Virus record (IMG/VR): IMGVR_UViG_3300030838_000001
Span: 62,001 to 126,000 of that record
Strand: one strand, 5' to 3'
Length of the DNA: 64,000 nucleotides
Origin: a virus
Positions within the stretch are counted from its first letter, which is position 1; each line of letters opens with the position of its first letter. This document shows, piece by piece, positions 43,094-52,949 of this stretch. A model generated the notes under the pieces. That model worked only from the letters and a program-made list of their open reading frames with translations, made no database searches and had not been told where the DNA came from. A program made the translations under genes and the position numbers.

Positions 43094-44221
43094 ATGTATG
43101 GGGAAATGGCTAAAAAGCATCCTGAAAAAAAATCTATTGACAAACCAGCGTTTGACAATAAAGCATTCAAAAAGAACCTAGGATTAGGGGAACAAGTAAT
43201 TAAAGAAAAAGAATTAACGTGGCTTCCGTTCAAAAAAGCGTTCCACGATGCCGTTGGACTCCCAGGTGTTCCACGTGGTTACACATCACAATTCAGAGGA
43301 TTCTCCGATGTAGGTAAATCAACTGGTATTTATGAGTCACTTGCTGGCGCACAAAAAATTGGTGATTACTGTATCATTATTGACACAGAGGGTTCATTCA
43401 ATTGGGAACACGCAAGACTTGTAGGTTTCAATTATGAAGAAATTGTAGATGAAGAAACAGGACTTGTAATCGATTATGATGGAGACGACTTTATGTACTT
43501 CGGTGGTAGTGATTTATTAGCAATGTATCAAAATTTTGATTACAAAGAAGCTAAGATGAAAACTACTCCACAAAGATATATTCCAGTTGTTGAAGACGTT
43601 GCAAAATTAATCAATGATTTGTTAGACAAACAAGCTAAAGGTGAGTTTCCTCACAACCTAGTTTTCCTTTGGGATTCAATTGGTTCGATAGGATGTTACC
43701 AAGGAGCCGTTTCTAACACAAACAATAACCAATGGACCGCTGGTGCATTAAAAAGAGAGTTTGAATCTATCCTTAACTTTAGAATTCCAGCCTCAAGACG
43801 TGAAGGTGCGCCTTACACAAATACATTTGTAGCAGTACAAAAGATTTGGCTTAGACCTAACGCAGTTGGACAACCAACAGTTATGCATAATGGTGGTGAA
43901 GGTTTCAAATACGGTGTGAGAATGATTTTCCACATGGGTGGTATGACAACATCATCTTCTAAGAAATTAGATGCAGTAAATAGTGGTAAAAGTTTTAACT
44001 TCGGTGTTAGAACTGATATCAAGTGTGTGAAGAACCACGTAAATGGTATCGAGAAAATGGGTACTATTTGTTCAACACCACACGGGTTCCTAAACCCTGA
44101 TGAGAAAAATGCTTATGTTAAAGAAAACAAGGATTTTATCAATATGAAATTGGGAACTAATTTTGATGATTTCAAAGTTGAAGAAGAAAGCTTCGATGAT
44201 GATGCATTCGAAAAAGAGTAA
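43094..44221 (+). CDS. RecA/UvsX-like recombinase
   Basis: A 375-residue RecA-fold ATPase. Walker A is FSDVGKST (residues 70-77), and DYCIIIDTEGSF (about 91-102) gives the strand and the catalytic-Glu region. Walker B is NLVFLWDSIGSIG, with the following QGAVSNTNNNQW and FVAVQKIW typical of loop and Gln-switch segments. Like T4 UvsX (391 residues), it should form filaments on ssDNA and drive strand exchange, working with the gp32-like protein just upstream. Start: ATG at 43094; Met5 (43106) is an alternative. No promoter of either class is visible in the 26 bp between terminator and start, so read-through from gp32 is likely. Confidence 0.85.
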   Translation: MYGEMAKKHPEKKSIDKPAFDNKAFKKNLGLGEQVIKEKELTWLPFKKAFHDAVGLPGVPRGYTSQFRGFSDVGKSTGIYESLAGAQKIGDYCIIIDTEGSFNWEHARLVGFNYEEIVDEETGLVIDYDGDDFMYFGGSDLLAMYQNFDYKEAKMKTTPQRYIPVVEDVAKLINDLLDKQAKGEFPHNLVFLWDSIGSIGCYQGAVSNTNNNQWTAGALKREFESILNFRIPASRREGAPYTNTFVAVQKIWLRPNAVGQPTVMHNGGEGFKYGVRMIFHMGGMTTSSSKKLDAVNSGKSFNFGVRTDIKCVKNHVNGIEKMGTICSTPHGFLNPDEKNAYVKENKDFINMKLGTNFDDFKVEEESFDDDAFEKE

Positions 44222-44253
44222 AAAAAAGAATATTAAATTAAAAATTTGTTATT

Positions 44254-45306
44254 GTGAGCAAAAGACCTCCACGTAACGGTGAAAAAAGAAAAAAAATACA
44301 AAATACTTTATTGGTAGACGGAAATGCCCTGTTTAAAACAGGGTTTTTCGGAGCCAAAAATAGCTTTAACCAACACGGGCATCATATTGGTGGAATATAC
44401 CAATTTATGACCACACTACGGATGCTATTAACCGAGGACCTATACCACAGAGTATATGTTTTTTGGGATGGTAATTTTAGTGGCAAGCTTAGATATGATA
44501 TCTATAAGCCATATAAAAGTGATAGAGGTAAAGACTATATCAACGGTACTCAACCGATTGATGCCTCAGAATTAAATCAACGAGAAATTGTTTGGGAATA
44601 CCTGAACGAAATGTATGTAAGACAACTGAAGGACCCTATTATTGAGGGTGATGATTTCATTGCTTATTACTGTTTGACAAAAAAAGACAACGAAAAAATT
44701 ACAATATGTACGAACGATAGAGATATGGCTCAATTAGTTACGAAAGACGTTAAGATATATTTCGTAGATTTGAAGAAATATGTTGATAATACCAACTTTT
44801 CTTCGTACTTTTGCTATAATCCCGATAATGCGTGTTTAATGAAAACAATGCTTGGTGATAAATCCGATTCTATTAAAGGAATTAAAGGGTTAGGGGAAAA
44901 GACCCTTATAACTCACTTTCCTGAATTAGCAGAACGAAAGGTGCTTATAGAAGAGATTATCGAAAGTGCAGAAAGACAGCAAATCGAACGTAAAAAACAG
45001 AAACTAAAACCCCTAAAGGTCTTAGATAACATCATCAACAAAGTAACTGAAGGAGTACAAGGTGAAAAGATTTATGAGATAAATGAAAGACTTGTAAATC
45101 TTCAAAAGCCAATGATGACCATTGATGGTATTGAAGCTTTGGAGCAATTGATGGATGGAACACTAGATGGTAGTGGTCGTGAACTAAAAAATGTCATGGA
45201 CATGATGAAACGTGACGGACTAGACAGAGCCATTGGTGAACACAGATATCCTGATTATTTGATTCCTTTTAAGGAATTGATAGGGAGAGAAAAATTGAAT
45301 TTTTAA
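44254..45306 (+). CDS. 5'-3' exonuclease / RNase H (FEN/PIN-type), T4 Rnh-like
   Basis: A 350-residue structure-specific nuclease. The N-terminal acidic site is NTLLVDGNALFKTGFFG (Asp22). VFWDGNFSGKLRYDIYKPYK follows, then IEGDDFIAYY and TICTNDRDMAQL, and then the DNA-binding helix-hairpin LGDKSDSIKGIKGLGEKTL. This is the order of FEN/T4 RNase H proteins, which remove RNA primers and flaps during lagging-strand synthesis. Length is close to T4 RNase H (305). The only suitable start is a GTG at 44254. It lies in the recombinase-helicase run of replication genes and is probably co-transcribed. Confidence 0.85.
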   Translation: MSKRPPRNGEKRKKIQNTLLVDGNALFKTGFFGAKNSFNQHGHHIGGIYQFMTTLRMLLTEDLYHRVYVFWDGNFSGKLRYDIYKPYKSDRGKDYINGTQPIDASELNQREIVWEYLNEMYVRQLKDPIIEGDDFIAYYCLTKKDNEKITICTNDRDMAQLVTKDVKIYFVDLKKYVDNTNFSSYFCYNPDNACLMKTMLGDKSDSIKGIKGLGEKTLITHFPELAERKVLIEEIIESAERQQIERKKQKLKPLKVLDNIINKVTEGVQGEKIYEINERLVNLQKPMMTIDGIEALEQLMDGTLDGSGRELKNVMDMMKRDGLDRAIGEHRYPDYLIPFKELIGREKLNF

Positions 45307-45326
45307 TTAAACAGAATATAACAAAA

Positions 45327-45818
45327 ATGAACACAGAAAAAAACACACAGTCAGGTAAAAAAATTGAAGAACAACGATTTGAATTCGTATTCTATGTAAA
45401 CAACAACATCATTTGTCAAAGATATTTTCATATCTACGACTTCAATGAAGATGCTCTTAAATCTTTAGAACTAAAAGATATGATGGACAACATCGGTGGT
45501 ATGAACAACGGACAATTCGGAGAATTGGGAATAATCCCTAATTACTTAAAAACGAAATCGTTAAACTACCTTTGGGAAAATTATAACCCATATTCAGTTC
45601 AAAATGATGACAGTTACAAGGCACCCGCTAAAAAAGGAGATGTCTTTAAATTTGAATTTAAAGTTGACAAAAGGTCAGTTTCAGAGATTCAATTTAGTAA
45701 CGAATTCTTTACTTTAAACCCAAAGATTAACGTTGATATTAGAGAAATCATCCCAGCAGTAATGTCTGAGATTAGACAATCAACTAGTCAAAAAAATTAT
45801 ACAATAATTAAGCGTTAA
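45327..45818 (+). CDS. Hypothetical protein between exonuclease and helicase
   Basis: A 163-residue soluble protein starting MNTEKNTQSGKKIEEQRFEF, with strand-like segments (FEFVFYVNNNIICQRYFHIY, KKGDVFKFEFKVDKRSVSEI) and no motif I recognise. It sits within the replication cluster, 20 bp after the exonuclease and 55 bp before the helicase. This is where T4-like phages sometimes place gp59-type helicase loaders, but the sequence is mostly beta-like and does not resemble the all-helical gp59. It is probably a replication-linked accessory protein of unknown type. Confidence 0.55.
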   Translation: MNTEKNTQSGKKIEEQRFEFVFYVNNNIICQRYFHIYDFNEDALKSLELKDMMDNIGGMNNGQFGELGIIPNYLKTKSLNYLWENYNPYSVQNDDSYKAPAKKGDVFKFEFKVDKRSVSEIQFSNEFFTLNPKINVDIREIIPAVMSEIRQSTSQKNYTIIKR

Positions 45819-45831
45819 TAGAAATTAGTCT

Positions 45832-45840
45832 ATATTTATA
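45832..45840 (+). promoter_or_regulatory. ATATTTATA motif before the helicase gene
   Basis: TATATTTATATTAACA: motif start 42 bp before the ATG at 45874. It is one of two cases (with DNA polymerase) where the motif precedes a replication gene. Confidence 0.4.
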
Positions 45841-45873
45841 TTAACAAAAAGGTTTTAAAAGAAAGTAAAAAGC

Positions 45874-47295
45874 ATGGCAAAAATTGATAAGAATAGTTTG
45901 GGTTACTTAGGTTATGAATACCAAGTACGATTATTAGCACAAATTCTAACAGATAGAAAATTCGCTAATTCCATTCTAGATATCGTTGACCCTAATTATT
46001 TCGAAGACCAGTACTTAAGAGTTATTGCCGCAACTATCAAAGATGCGAAACGTGTAGACGATATTGTACCTGATGTAGGTAGTTTAGAATTTAGATTATT
46101 AAAAGATGTGAAAGATGACATACAAAGAAAGTATGTCATCTCACAACTTCGTAAAGTCCAAGAAGCCAATCTAAACGACACATTAGAGGTTCAAGATATC
46201 GCTATGAAGTTCTGTAAACAACAAGAGTTGAAGAAATCAATAGCTGAAATTACCAAAATCATCAACAAAGGTGATATCGAAAATTATGACCAATGTGAAG
46301 CAATCCTTAGAAAGGCGTTGGAACACGGTGATAACAAAGATGATGGTATGGACGTATTGGATAACATCGCTGATGTTTTGGTGGAAGATTTTAGAAAACC
46401 AATCCGTACTGGAATTGAAGGATTAGATGAAATTATGGACGGTGGATTGTCCAAAGGTGAATTAGCTGTTATCCTAGCACCATTCGGTGTTGGTAAAACA
46501 ACAATGATTACCAAATTCGCAAACACGGCCATGTTAGATGGTCACAACGTTTTACAAATATTCTTTGAAGATAATCCAAAGGTTATCCAAAGAAAACACT
46601 TATCATGTTGGTCAGGTTATGATTTAAATAGTCTTTCGCTTCACAGTGAAGAAATTTTGGCTATGGTCGAAGGAATGGCTAATGATGGTAAAAAAGGTAA
46701 GTTAAGGCTTAAAAAGTTTTCAAGTGATGGAACAACGATTCCAGTTATTAGACAATACATTAGAAAATTAATCGCAAGTGGATTTAGACCTGATTTAATT
46801 TTATTGGATTACATTGATTGTGTTGAACCGTCAAGAAAATTCGATGATGTTAACGCAGGAGAAGGAAGTGTTATGCGTCAATTCGAAGCAATGCTTGCGG
46901 AATTGGACATGGCAGGGTGGACAGCTATTCAAGGTAATAGAAGTTCGATTAAAGCAGAGGTAGTTGAGGCTGACCAAATGGGTGGTTCTATTAAGAAAGC
47001 ACAAATTGCTCACTTCGTATTATCTATTGCAAAAACACTTGAACAAAAAGAGGATGATACCGCTACAATGGCGATTCTTAAGTCTCGTTTTGGTAAATCA
47101 GGTGAGGTATTCGAAAACATTCGATTTGATAACGCAAGAATTCAAATTGATATGGGTCAAAGCAATGGTGCTAGAACTCGTACAGAATACAAGCAAGATA
47201 AAGAGGTTACAGACCAAGTTAAGATAAATGCAGTATTGGCGGCCGCTGAGAATCGCAAAAAATTACTTAACGGAGTTACTGTAGTGCCTCAATAA
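45874..47295 (+). CDS. Replicative DNA helicase, DnaB/T4 gp41-like
   Basis: A 473-residue RecA-fold hexameric helicase, the size of T4 gp41 (475). An N-terminal helical domain (about 1-170) is followed by [20 protein letters not shown], Walker [10 protein letters not shown] (202-210), [17 protein letters not shown], Walker [13 protein letters not shown] (about 308-319) and the later motif [12 protein letters not shown]. It should unwind the fork 5'-3' ahead of the gp43-like polymerase and load the primase encoded at 6057. An Ala-rich C-terminus contains the GCGGCCGC site at 47239-47246. NrdB follows 20 bp later in the same direction. Confidence 0.9.
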   Translation: MAKIDKNSLGYLGYEYQVRLLAQILTDRKFANSILDIVDPNYFEDQYLRVIAATIKDAKRVDDIVPDVGSLEFRLLKDVKDDIQRKYVISQLRKVQEANLNDTLEVQDIAMKFCKQQELKKSIAEITKIINKGDIENYDQCEAILRKALEHGDNKDDGMDVLDNIADVLVEDFRKPIRTGIEGLDEIMDGGLSKGELAVILAPFGVGKTTMITKFANTAMLDGHNVLQIFFEDNPKVIQRKHLSCWSGYDLNSLSLHSEEILAMVEGMANDGKKGKLRLKKFSSDGTTIPVIRQYIRKLIASGFRPDLILLDYIDCVEPSRKFDDVNAGEGSVMRQFEAMLAELDMAGWTAIQGNRSSIKAEVVEADQMGGSIKKAQIAHFVLSIAKTLEQKEDDTATMAILKSRFGKSGEVFENIRFDNARIQIDMGQSNGARTRTEYKQDKEVTDQVKINAVLAAAENRKKLLNGVTVVPQ

Positions 47296-47315
47296 AAGAA
47301 ATATTAACAATTAAA

Positions 47316-48269
47316 ATGAATGAACCAATATTAGTTCCTAATGACAATAGGTTTGTTTTATTTCCAATTGAACATGATGACCTTTGGGGATTTTATGAAG
47401 AATCGTTAAAGGCAATGTGGACAGTAAGTGAAGTAGACTTATCAAAAGACGTTGACCATTGGAATAATAAATTAACAGACAATGAAAGATTTTTTGTCAA
47501 AAATGTTTTAGCATTCTTTGCGGCTTCAGATGGAATCGTAAATGAAAACTTAGCGATAAACTTCTTGAATGAAGTACAGTATACAGAAGCGAAGTTCTTC
47601 TATGGTTTTCAAATCATGATGGAGAATATACATAGTCATATGTACTCTTTGCTTATTGATACGTACATCAAGGATATTAAAGAAAGAAACGAATGTTTCA
47701 AAGCTATTGAATACATGCCACCAGTTAAGAAAAAAGCTGAATGGGCCCTTAAATGGATTGAATCAGATTCATTTGTTGAAAGACTGATAGCGTTTGTAGC
47801 TGTAGAAGGTATTTTCTTCTCAGGTTCGTTCTGTAGTATTTTTTATCTTAAATCACGTGGTCTAATGCCAGGACTCTGCGACTCAAACACCTTCATCAAC
47901 AGAGATGAATCAATGCATGCCGATTTTGCGATACACTTGTTAAACAACCACATCGTAAACAAAGCATCAAAGGAGAGAATAACTGAAATTTTATTATCAG
48001 CTCTAGAAATCGAAAAAGAATTCATTACTGAATCACTTCCAGTTTCACTAATCGGAATGAACTCTGATTTAATGAAACAATACCTAGAGTTTGTTGTTGA
48101 CGGTTTATTAAACCAATTACAATGTGATAAAGTATTCAATGCTTCAAACCCATTTGAGTTTATGAACCAAATTGCACTGAAAACGAAGACAAATTTCTTC
48201 GAAGGACGTTCAACAGAATACAAAGCGGCTGATTTAAGCGGTCCAATCTCATTTGATGAGGAAATATAA
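47316..48269 (+). CDS. nrdB: Ribonucleotide reductase class I, beta subunit (NrdB)
   Basis: A 317-residue beta subunit carrying the di-iron and tyrosyl-radical site. EVDLSKD provides Asp41, and [15 protein letters not shown] provides Glu103, His106 and the radical Tyr110, aligning with E. coli Asp84, Glu115, His118 and Tyr122. [20 protein letters not shown] and [16 protein letters not shown] supply the second-half ligands. With NrdA it makes deoxynucleotides for phage DNA synthesis. NrdA starts 26 bp downstream. The order nrdB-nrdA is the reverse of T4. The likely electron donor is the glutaredoxin at 13400. Confidence 0.93.
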   Translation: MNEPILVPNDNRFVLFPIEHDDLWGFYEESLKAMWTVSEVDLSKDVDHWNNKLTDNERFFVKNVLAFFAASDGIVNENLAINFLNEVQYTEAKFFYGFQIMMENIHSHMYSLLIDTYIKDIKERNECFKAIEYMPPVKKKAEWALKWIESDSFVERLIAFVAVEGIFFSGSFCSIFYLKSRGLMPGLCDSNTFINRDESMHADFAIHLLNNHIVNKASKERITEILLSALEIEKEFITESLPVSLIGMNSDLMKQYLEFVVDGLLNQLQCDKVFNASNPFEFMNQIALKTKTNFFEGRSTEYKAADLSGPISFDEEI

Positions 48270-48295
48270 TAAAGAGTACAAGAACTAAAACACTA

Positions 48296-50608
48296 ATGCA
48301 AGTAATTAAAAGAAATGGTAGTAAAATAGATTTTAATCCAAATAAAATCTTAAGCAGAATTAAAAAACAATCAGAAGGGTTAAAAGTTAATCCTGATGAT
48401 GTCTTCATCAAAGTAACACAGGGTATTGCTAACGAAATGACGACAAACGAATTAGATGATTTAATTTCAGTGGTTTCAGAATCACTAGCAATGAATCATC
48501 CTGATTATTCAAAATTAGCGGCAAACATCGCAATTAGTAAGCTACATAAAGAAACTGAAGATTCTTTCATGAAAGCAATCAAGAAGATGTACAACGCTGG
48601 ATTGTTAAACGATTCATATTTCAATAAAGTTAAAGAAAATATTGAACTTATCGAATCAACAATCGATTATAAAAGAGACTACCATTTCGATTACTTTGGT
48701 TGGTGTTCATTAAAAGATATCTATCTTTTGAAAACAAAAGGGAATGTAATTCTAGAAAGACCTCAACAAATGTATGTTAGGGTTGCACTGATGGTAACAA
48801 ATACACCTGAAGATTTCATTGAGAAATACAATGACTTAAGCCAACAAAAAGAGAGCCCAGCTACTCCGCTTAAGATGAATATTGGTACTAAGATTGGACA
48901 GATTGCATCTTGTAACCTTTCAATAGTACCTGACGATTCAACTGATGGTTTATTAGGTATCTTGAATAGAATTGCTGTATCATCTTCAAAAGCTGAAGGT
49001 ATTGGTCTTGCAATTTCTAACATTCGTTCAAAAGAAAGCAATGTAGGTAATTCTAATGGAAAAGCTGGTGGACTTTTGAAATACCTTAAGGTTGTAAATG
49101 AAACACTTAGATTTTGGAATCAAAGAGGTAAGAGACCTGGGTCTTGTGCGGTATACATCGAGCCTTGGCATAAGGATATCTTCGACGTATTAGATATCAG
49201 AAAGAAAACAGGTCAAGAAGAATTAAGAGCTCGTGATTTATTTACAGCACTTTGGATTCCTGACAATTTCATGAGAGCTATTGAAGCAAATGGAGATTGG
49301 TACCTGTTTTGTCCGCACGACATAAAATTAGCTGGTTTAAAGCCACTTTATGAGATTTATGGTGACGAATATGAAGCAGAGTATAATAAGGCCGTAGAGC
49401 TTGGAATTGGTACCAAGATTAAAGCGCATGATTTATGGTTGAAAATCCTTGAAGCACAAATTGAGACAGGAATGCCTTATATGTGTTTTAAAGACCACGC
49501 AAACAAAAAGTCAAACCAAAAGAACATCGGAGTAATTCACAGTTCTAACTTGTGTGCTGAGATTATGGAAGTTACTGACGCTAAAACGACAGCAATTTGT
49601 ACCCTTACAAGTATTCCACTTCAAAAATTCGTGGTTGATGGTAAATACGATTTCTTAGGATTAGGTAAGGTTACACGTTCTATTACAAAGTCACTTAACA
49701 TTGCCTTGGAAGTAAACGAGTATTCAACTGAAGAAGGACGTAAAGGTGGACTTGAACAAAGAGCCCTAGGTATAGGAACTCAAGGACTTGCAGATGTATT
49801 TGCTATCCTTAAGTTAGAGTTTACTGGAGCTGAAGCTAGAAAGCTTAATAAAGAAATTTATGAAACAATCTACTTCAACGCACTTAGAGAATCTTGTAAC
49901 TTGGCAAAAGAAAGCGGATTAACTTATGATGGTTATGAAGGTTCACCAATATCTGAGGGTATTTTCCAATGGGAAATGTGGGGACTTACTGAAGCTGATT
50001 TAAGTGGAATGTATGATTGGGCTGGACTTAGAGCTGATATCTTGTTATACGGTGTAAGAAATTCACTTGTAACATGTGAGCCACCAACAGCTAGTTCTGC
50101 TCGTGTAATCGGTTCTAACGAAGCATTTGAAGCTTTTACTTCAAATCTTTATGTACGTAGAGTAACAGGTGGTGAGTTTGCTATGGTAAACAAACACTTG
50201 GTTAGAGACTTAGAAGCTGAAGGATTATGGAATAGAGAAACGCTTAGTGAATTGATTAAAAATGAAGGTAGTGTACAAAACATACCAACAATTAGTCAAG
50301 AAATCAAAAATAGATACAAAACTGTTTGGGAGTTATCACAAAAAGCACTTATTGAAATGTCTGCAGAAAGAGGTCCATTCATTGACCAATCTCAAAGTCT
50401 TAACATTTTCTTCTCTACACCAACAGTAGGAAAATTGACTACTTCACACATGTTATCATGGAAGTTAGGTTTAAAAACTGGTCAATACTACTTAAGAAGT
50501 GAATCAGTAGAAATGAAAGCGAAGCACTTAGCTATCGACGTTTCTAAACAAAAAGAAGTCGAAAGACCAACTGAAAGCCAATTCGAATGTGTTGGTTGTT
50601 CATCTTAA
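48296..50608 (+). CDS. nrdA: Ribonucleotide reductase class I, alpha subunit (NrdA)
   Basis: A 770-residue catalytic subunit. It has an N-terminal ATP-cone (VIKRNGSKIDFNPNKILSRI onward, about residues 1-90), an active-site cysteine Cys206 in QIASCNLS, the NLCAEI motif with Cys420 and Glu422, the paired radical-transfer tyrosines Tyr731-Tyr732 (TGQYYLR), and the C-terminal redox pair CVGC (765-768). The full set means the enzyme should be active and, with an ATP-cone, allosterically controlled. It reduces ribonucleoside diphosphates with NrdB. A strong terminator 18 bp after the stop ends the replication and nucleotide operon. Confidence 0.94.
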   Translation: MQVIKRNGSKIDFNPNKILSRIKKQSEGLKVNPDDVFIKVTQGIANEMTTNELDDLISVVSESLAMNHPDYSKLAANIAISKLHKETEDSFMKAIKKMYNAGLLNDSYFNKVKENIELIESTIDYKRDYHFDYFGWCSLKDIYLLKTKGNVILERPQQMYVRVALMVTNTPEDFIEKYNDLSQQKESPATPLKMNIGTKIGQIASCNLSIVPDDSTDGLLGILNRIAVSSSKAEGIGLAISNIRSKESNVGNSNGKAGGLLKYLKVVNETLRFWNQRGKRPGSCAVYIEPWHKDIFDVLDIRKKTGQEELRARDLFTALWIPDNFMRAIEANGDWYLFCPHDIKLAGLKPLYEIYGDEYEAEYNKAVELGIGTKIKAHDLWLKILEAQIETGMPYMCFKDHANKKSNQKNIGVIHSSNLCAEIMEVTDAKTTAICTLTSIPLQKFVVDGKYDFLGLGKVTRSITKSLNIALEVNEYSTEEGRKGGLEQRALGIGTQGLADVFAILKLEFTGAEARKLNKEIYETIYFNALRESCNLAKESGLTYDGYEGSPISEGIFQWEMWGLTEADLSGMYDWAGLRADILLYGVRNSLVTCEPPTASSARVIGSNEAFEAFTSNLYVRRVTGGEFAMVNKHLVRDLEAEGLWNRETLSELIKNEGSVQNIPTISQEIKNRYKTVWELSQKALIEMSAERGPFIDQSQSLNIFFSTPTVGKLTTSHMLSWKLGLKTGQYYLRSESVEMKAKHLAIDVSKQKEVERPTESQFECVGCSS

Positions 50609-50625
50609 CAACATTAAACTAAACA

Positions 50626-50654
50626 AAAGGACTCCAATCGGGGTCCTTTTTTTA
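50626..50654 (+). terminator. Rho-independent terminator after nrdA
   Basis: AAAGGACTCC and GGGGTCCTTT pair over 10 bp (one T-G pair) with loop AATC and seven T residues. The stem is close to that of the terminator at 41885. Confidence 0.85.
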
Positions 50655-50688
50655 TTTGCCATATTTACTTCTAAAAAATAATTAGTAT

Positions 50689-50696
50689 ATATTTAT
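50689..50696 (+). promoter_or_regulatory. ATATTTAT motif before the baseplate wedge operon
   Basis: ATATTTATCTAATAAAC starts 23 bp before the gp25-like ATG at 50712 and follows the nrdA terminator, marking the switch from replication to virion genes. Confidence 0.5.
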
Positions 50697-50711
50697 CTAA
50701 TAAACAATAAC

Positions 50712-51098
50712 ATGGCAAACGGAAAATTCATAAACATAAACTATCCATTCAAGGATAGCAAAAAGGGTTTCTTCTTAGATTTAAATGATGAAGATTCTCA
50801 AGCAATCAAAGCAGATTTACTACATTTGATACTTACTAGAAAAGGTCAAAGACTCTACAATCCAAACTTTGGAACTGATTTGATTAAATTCATTTTCGAA
50901 CCTGAAGATGGAATGACTCTAAATGCAATCAAGCAAGAAATAACTTCAGCGGTAAAAATCTATTTACCAAAGCTTCAATTAGATGATATTTCTATTGAAG
51001 AATCAACTGAGAGCGAATATGCGGCAGTTGTAACAATAAAATACACAATAAGTGATGATGTTTTTAGTACTAAAGATATCGTAGTTGTAAAATTATAA
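50712..51098 (+). CDS. Baseplate wedge protein, gp25/GPW family
   Basis: A 128-residue protein (T4 gp25 is 132). The family pattern is clear: NYPFKDSKKGFFLDLNDED at the start, the helix KADLLHLILTRKGQRLYNPN with FGTDLIKFIFEP, the second helix and final strands KLQLDDISIEE and VVTIKYTISDD. The E-P-x-x-x after the Phe-Gly turn corresponds to the EPR core that contacts gp6 and starts sheath polymerisation. It is the first gene of the wedge operon, 5 bp before the gp6-like gene. Confidence 0.9.
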   Translation: MANGKFININYPFKDSKKGFFLDLNDEDSQAIKADLLHLILTRKGQRLYNPNFGTDLIKFIFEPEDGMTLNAIKQEITSAVKIYLPKLQLDDISIEESTESEYAAVVTIKYTISDDVFSTKDIVVVKL

Positions 51099-51103
51099 TT
51101 AAA

Positions 51104-52924
51104 ATGGCAAATCAAGGAATACAATATACTTCAAGAAACTTCGCAGACATTAGAACTGACTTAATAAACATGGCTAGACAATACTATCCTGATATCTTTA
51201 ATGATTTTAATGATGCATCGGTAGGTATGATGCTTTTAGAGCTAAATGCGGCCGTAGGAGACATGCTTTCGTTTAATACCGATAGAATGTTCCAAGAAAC
51301 ACAAATTGACTACGCTACGGAAAGAAAATCAGTTTTATCACTTGCTAGAACCTTCGGATTAAATATCCCAGGAAAGCGTCCAAGTGTAACAATCGTTGAT
51401 TTCAGCGTAACCATTCCAGTTCTAGGAGATACATTCGATATCTCATATGCACCAATAATAAAAGCAGGTTCACAAGTAACTGGTGGTGGAAAGGTATTCG
51501 AAGCTTCAGACGATATCGATTTTTCAAGTCCGTTTACAATAGGTGGAATTCCAAACAGAATCATCATTCCTAATTTCAATGCAAATGGGAATCTTTTAAA
51601 CTATACTGTAACAAAAAGAGAGATTGTTCTAAATGGTTATACAAAGACTTTTAAGAGAGTTATGACAGCATCTGATGTTAGACCATTCCTAGAAATAGTT
51701 CTTCCTGAAAACAACGTATTATCGATTGAATCAATCATTACACTTAGTGGGACCAATTTCATTCAAGACCCAAGCCTTGGAGACTATTTAAACTTGGATA
51801 ACCAATGGTTTGAAGTTCCAGCACTTGCAGAAGATAAAGTTTTTATTGAAGATAATTCAAGAATCTCAGATAATCCAGGTGTACGCCCAGGTAAATGGAT
51901 ATCAGTAAACAAGAAATTCATCAAAGAATACACCGATTTAGGGTTCACAAAAATCATACTTGGTGGTGGTTCACAAGACCTAAGCAGTATTTCACAATTC
52001 GATACAAATTCAGCACTTGCTGGACAAATAGGAAATTTCATAAATAATATGTCTTTAGGTACTGTTCCAACAGCTAATACAACAATGTTCATTAAGTATC
52101 GTGTTGGTGGTGGTGCTGATACAAACTTAGGACCTAACGTATTAAGAGGTGTAGGTGTGTTGAGTATTGATGTTAACGGGCAAGACAACACAATTAACCA
52201 AGCGGTAAAGAATTCACTTAAAGTAAACAATGCTTTCCCAGCACTAGGTGGTAAAGATTCTCCAAGCATAGATGAAATCAAGAATATGGTGAGATATAAT
52301 TTTGCTTCTCAAAATAGAGCGGTAACAATTAAGGATTATCAAACGAGAATTGCTCAGATGCCTGGGAAATATGGGGTTCCATTTAGATGTGGAGTATTTG
52401 AAGAACAAAATAAGATAAAAACTTACATTCTTGGACTTGATGCCAGCTCTAAATTAACAAACGAATCAACAAGTGCTCTTAGAGAGAATATTGCGACATA
52501 CTTAGCTGATTATAGAATGCTTAATGACTACGTTCAAATTACCAATGGTAGAATCATAAACTTGTCATTCGAGATTGATTTATACATTGATAAAAAGGTT
52601 CCATCATCTCAAATCATATCACAAGTAATCACGGATGTACAACAATACTTGGATATCAATAAATTCCAAATGGGTGATAACATTTATATCTCTCCGCTTA
52701 TTGAAACAATCAATAATGTTGGTGGTGTTATGAACGTTACAGATATCAGAATATTCAACAAGGTAGATGAAGGAATTTATAGCCTTAATGAAATTTCACA
52801 ACCTTACATTGATGAAACAACAAGACAAATCGACTTAAGTGATGATTATACTCTTTTTGGTGAGCCAACTAGTATGTTTGAGATTAAATTCCCGACAAAG
52901 GATATTGTATGTAGAGTAAAATAA
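51104..52924 (+). CDS. Baseplate wedge protein, gp6 / baseplate-J-like
   Basis: A 606-residue protein (T4 gp6 is 660). It opens with IQYTSRNFADIRTDLINMAR, then YYPDIFNDFNDASVGMMLLE and LNAAVGDMLSFNTDRMFQET, the conserved N-terminal helices of gp6. The core shows GADTNLGPNVLRGVGVL and the C-terminal half has MVRYNFASQNRAVTIKDYQT, typical of baseplate J proteins, ending with strand pairs. With gp25 and gp7 equivalents it forms the inner wedge. An Ala-rich helix is encoded by GCGGCC at 51249. A short gap with a TAnnTTTG element follows. Confidence 0.85.
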   Translation: MANQGIQYTSRNFADIRTDLINMARQYYPDIFNDFNDASVGMMLLELNAAVGDMLSFNTDRMFQETQIDYATERKSVLSLARTFGLNIPGKRPSVTIVDFSVTIPVLGDTFDISYAPIIKAGSQVTGGGKVFEASDDIDFSSPFTIGGIPNRIIIPNFNANGNLLNYTVTKREIVLNGYTKTFKRVMTASDVRPFLEIVLPENNVLSIESIITLSGTNFIQDPSLGDYLNLDNQWFEVPALAEDKVFIEDNSRISDNPGVRPGKWISVNKKFIKEYTDLGFTKIILGGGSQDLSSISQFDTNSALAGQIGNFINNMSLGTVPTANTTMFIKYRVGGGADTNLGPNVLRGVGVLSIDVNGQDNTINQAVKNSLKVNNAFPALGGKDSPSIDEIKNMVRYNFASQNRAVTIKDYQTRIAQMPGKYGVPFRCGVFEEQNKIKTYILGLDASSKLTNESTSALRENIATYLADYRMLNDYVQITNGRIINLSFEIDLYIDKKVPSSQIISQVITDVQQYLDINKFQMGDNIYISPLIETINNVGGVMNVTDIRIFNKVDEGIYSLNEISQPYIDETTRQIDLSDDYTLFGEPTSMFEIKFPTKDIVCRVK

Positions 52925-52949
52925 GGTTTCCTTATTGTTTCAAAATAAC

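Noticed and set aside
44807-44814. TACTTTTG inside the exonuclease gene
   Set aside because: Fits TAnnTTTG but lies mid-gene without a spaced -33 element or a following start codon.
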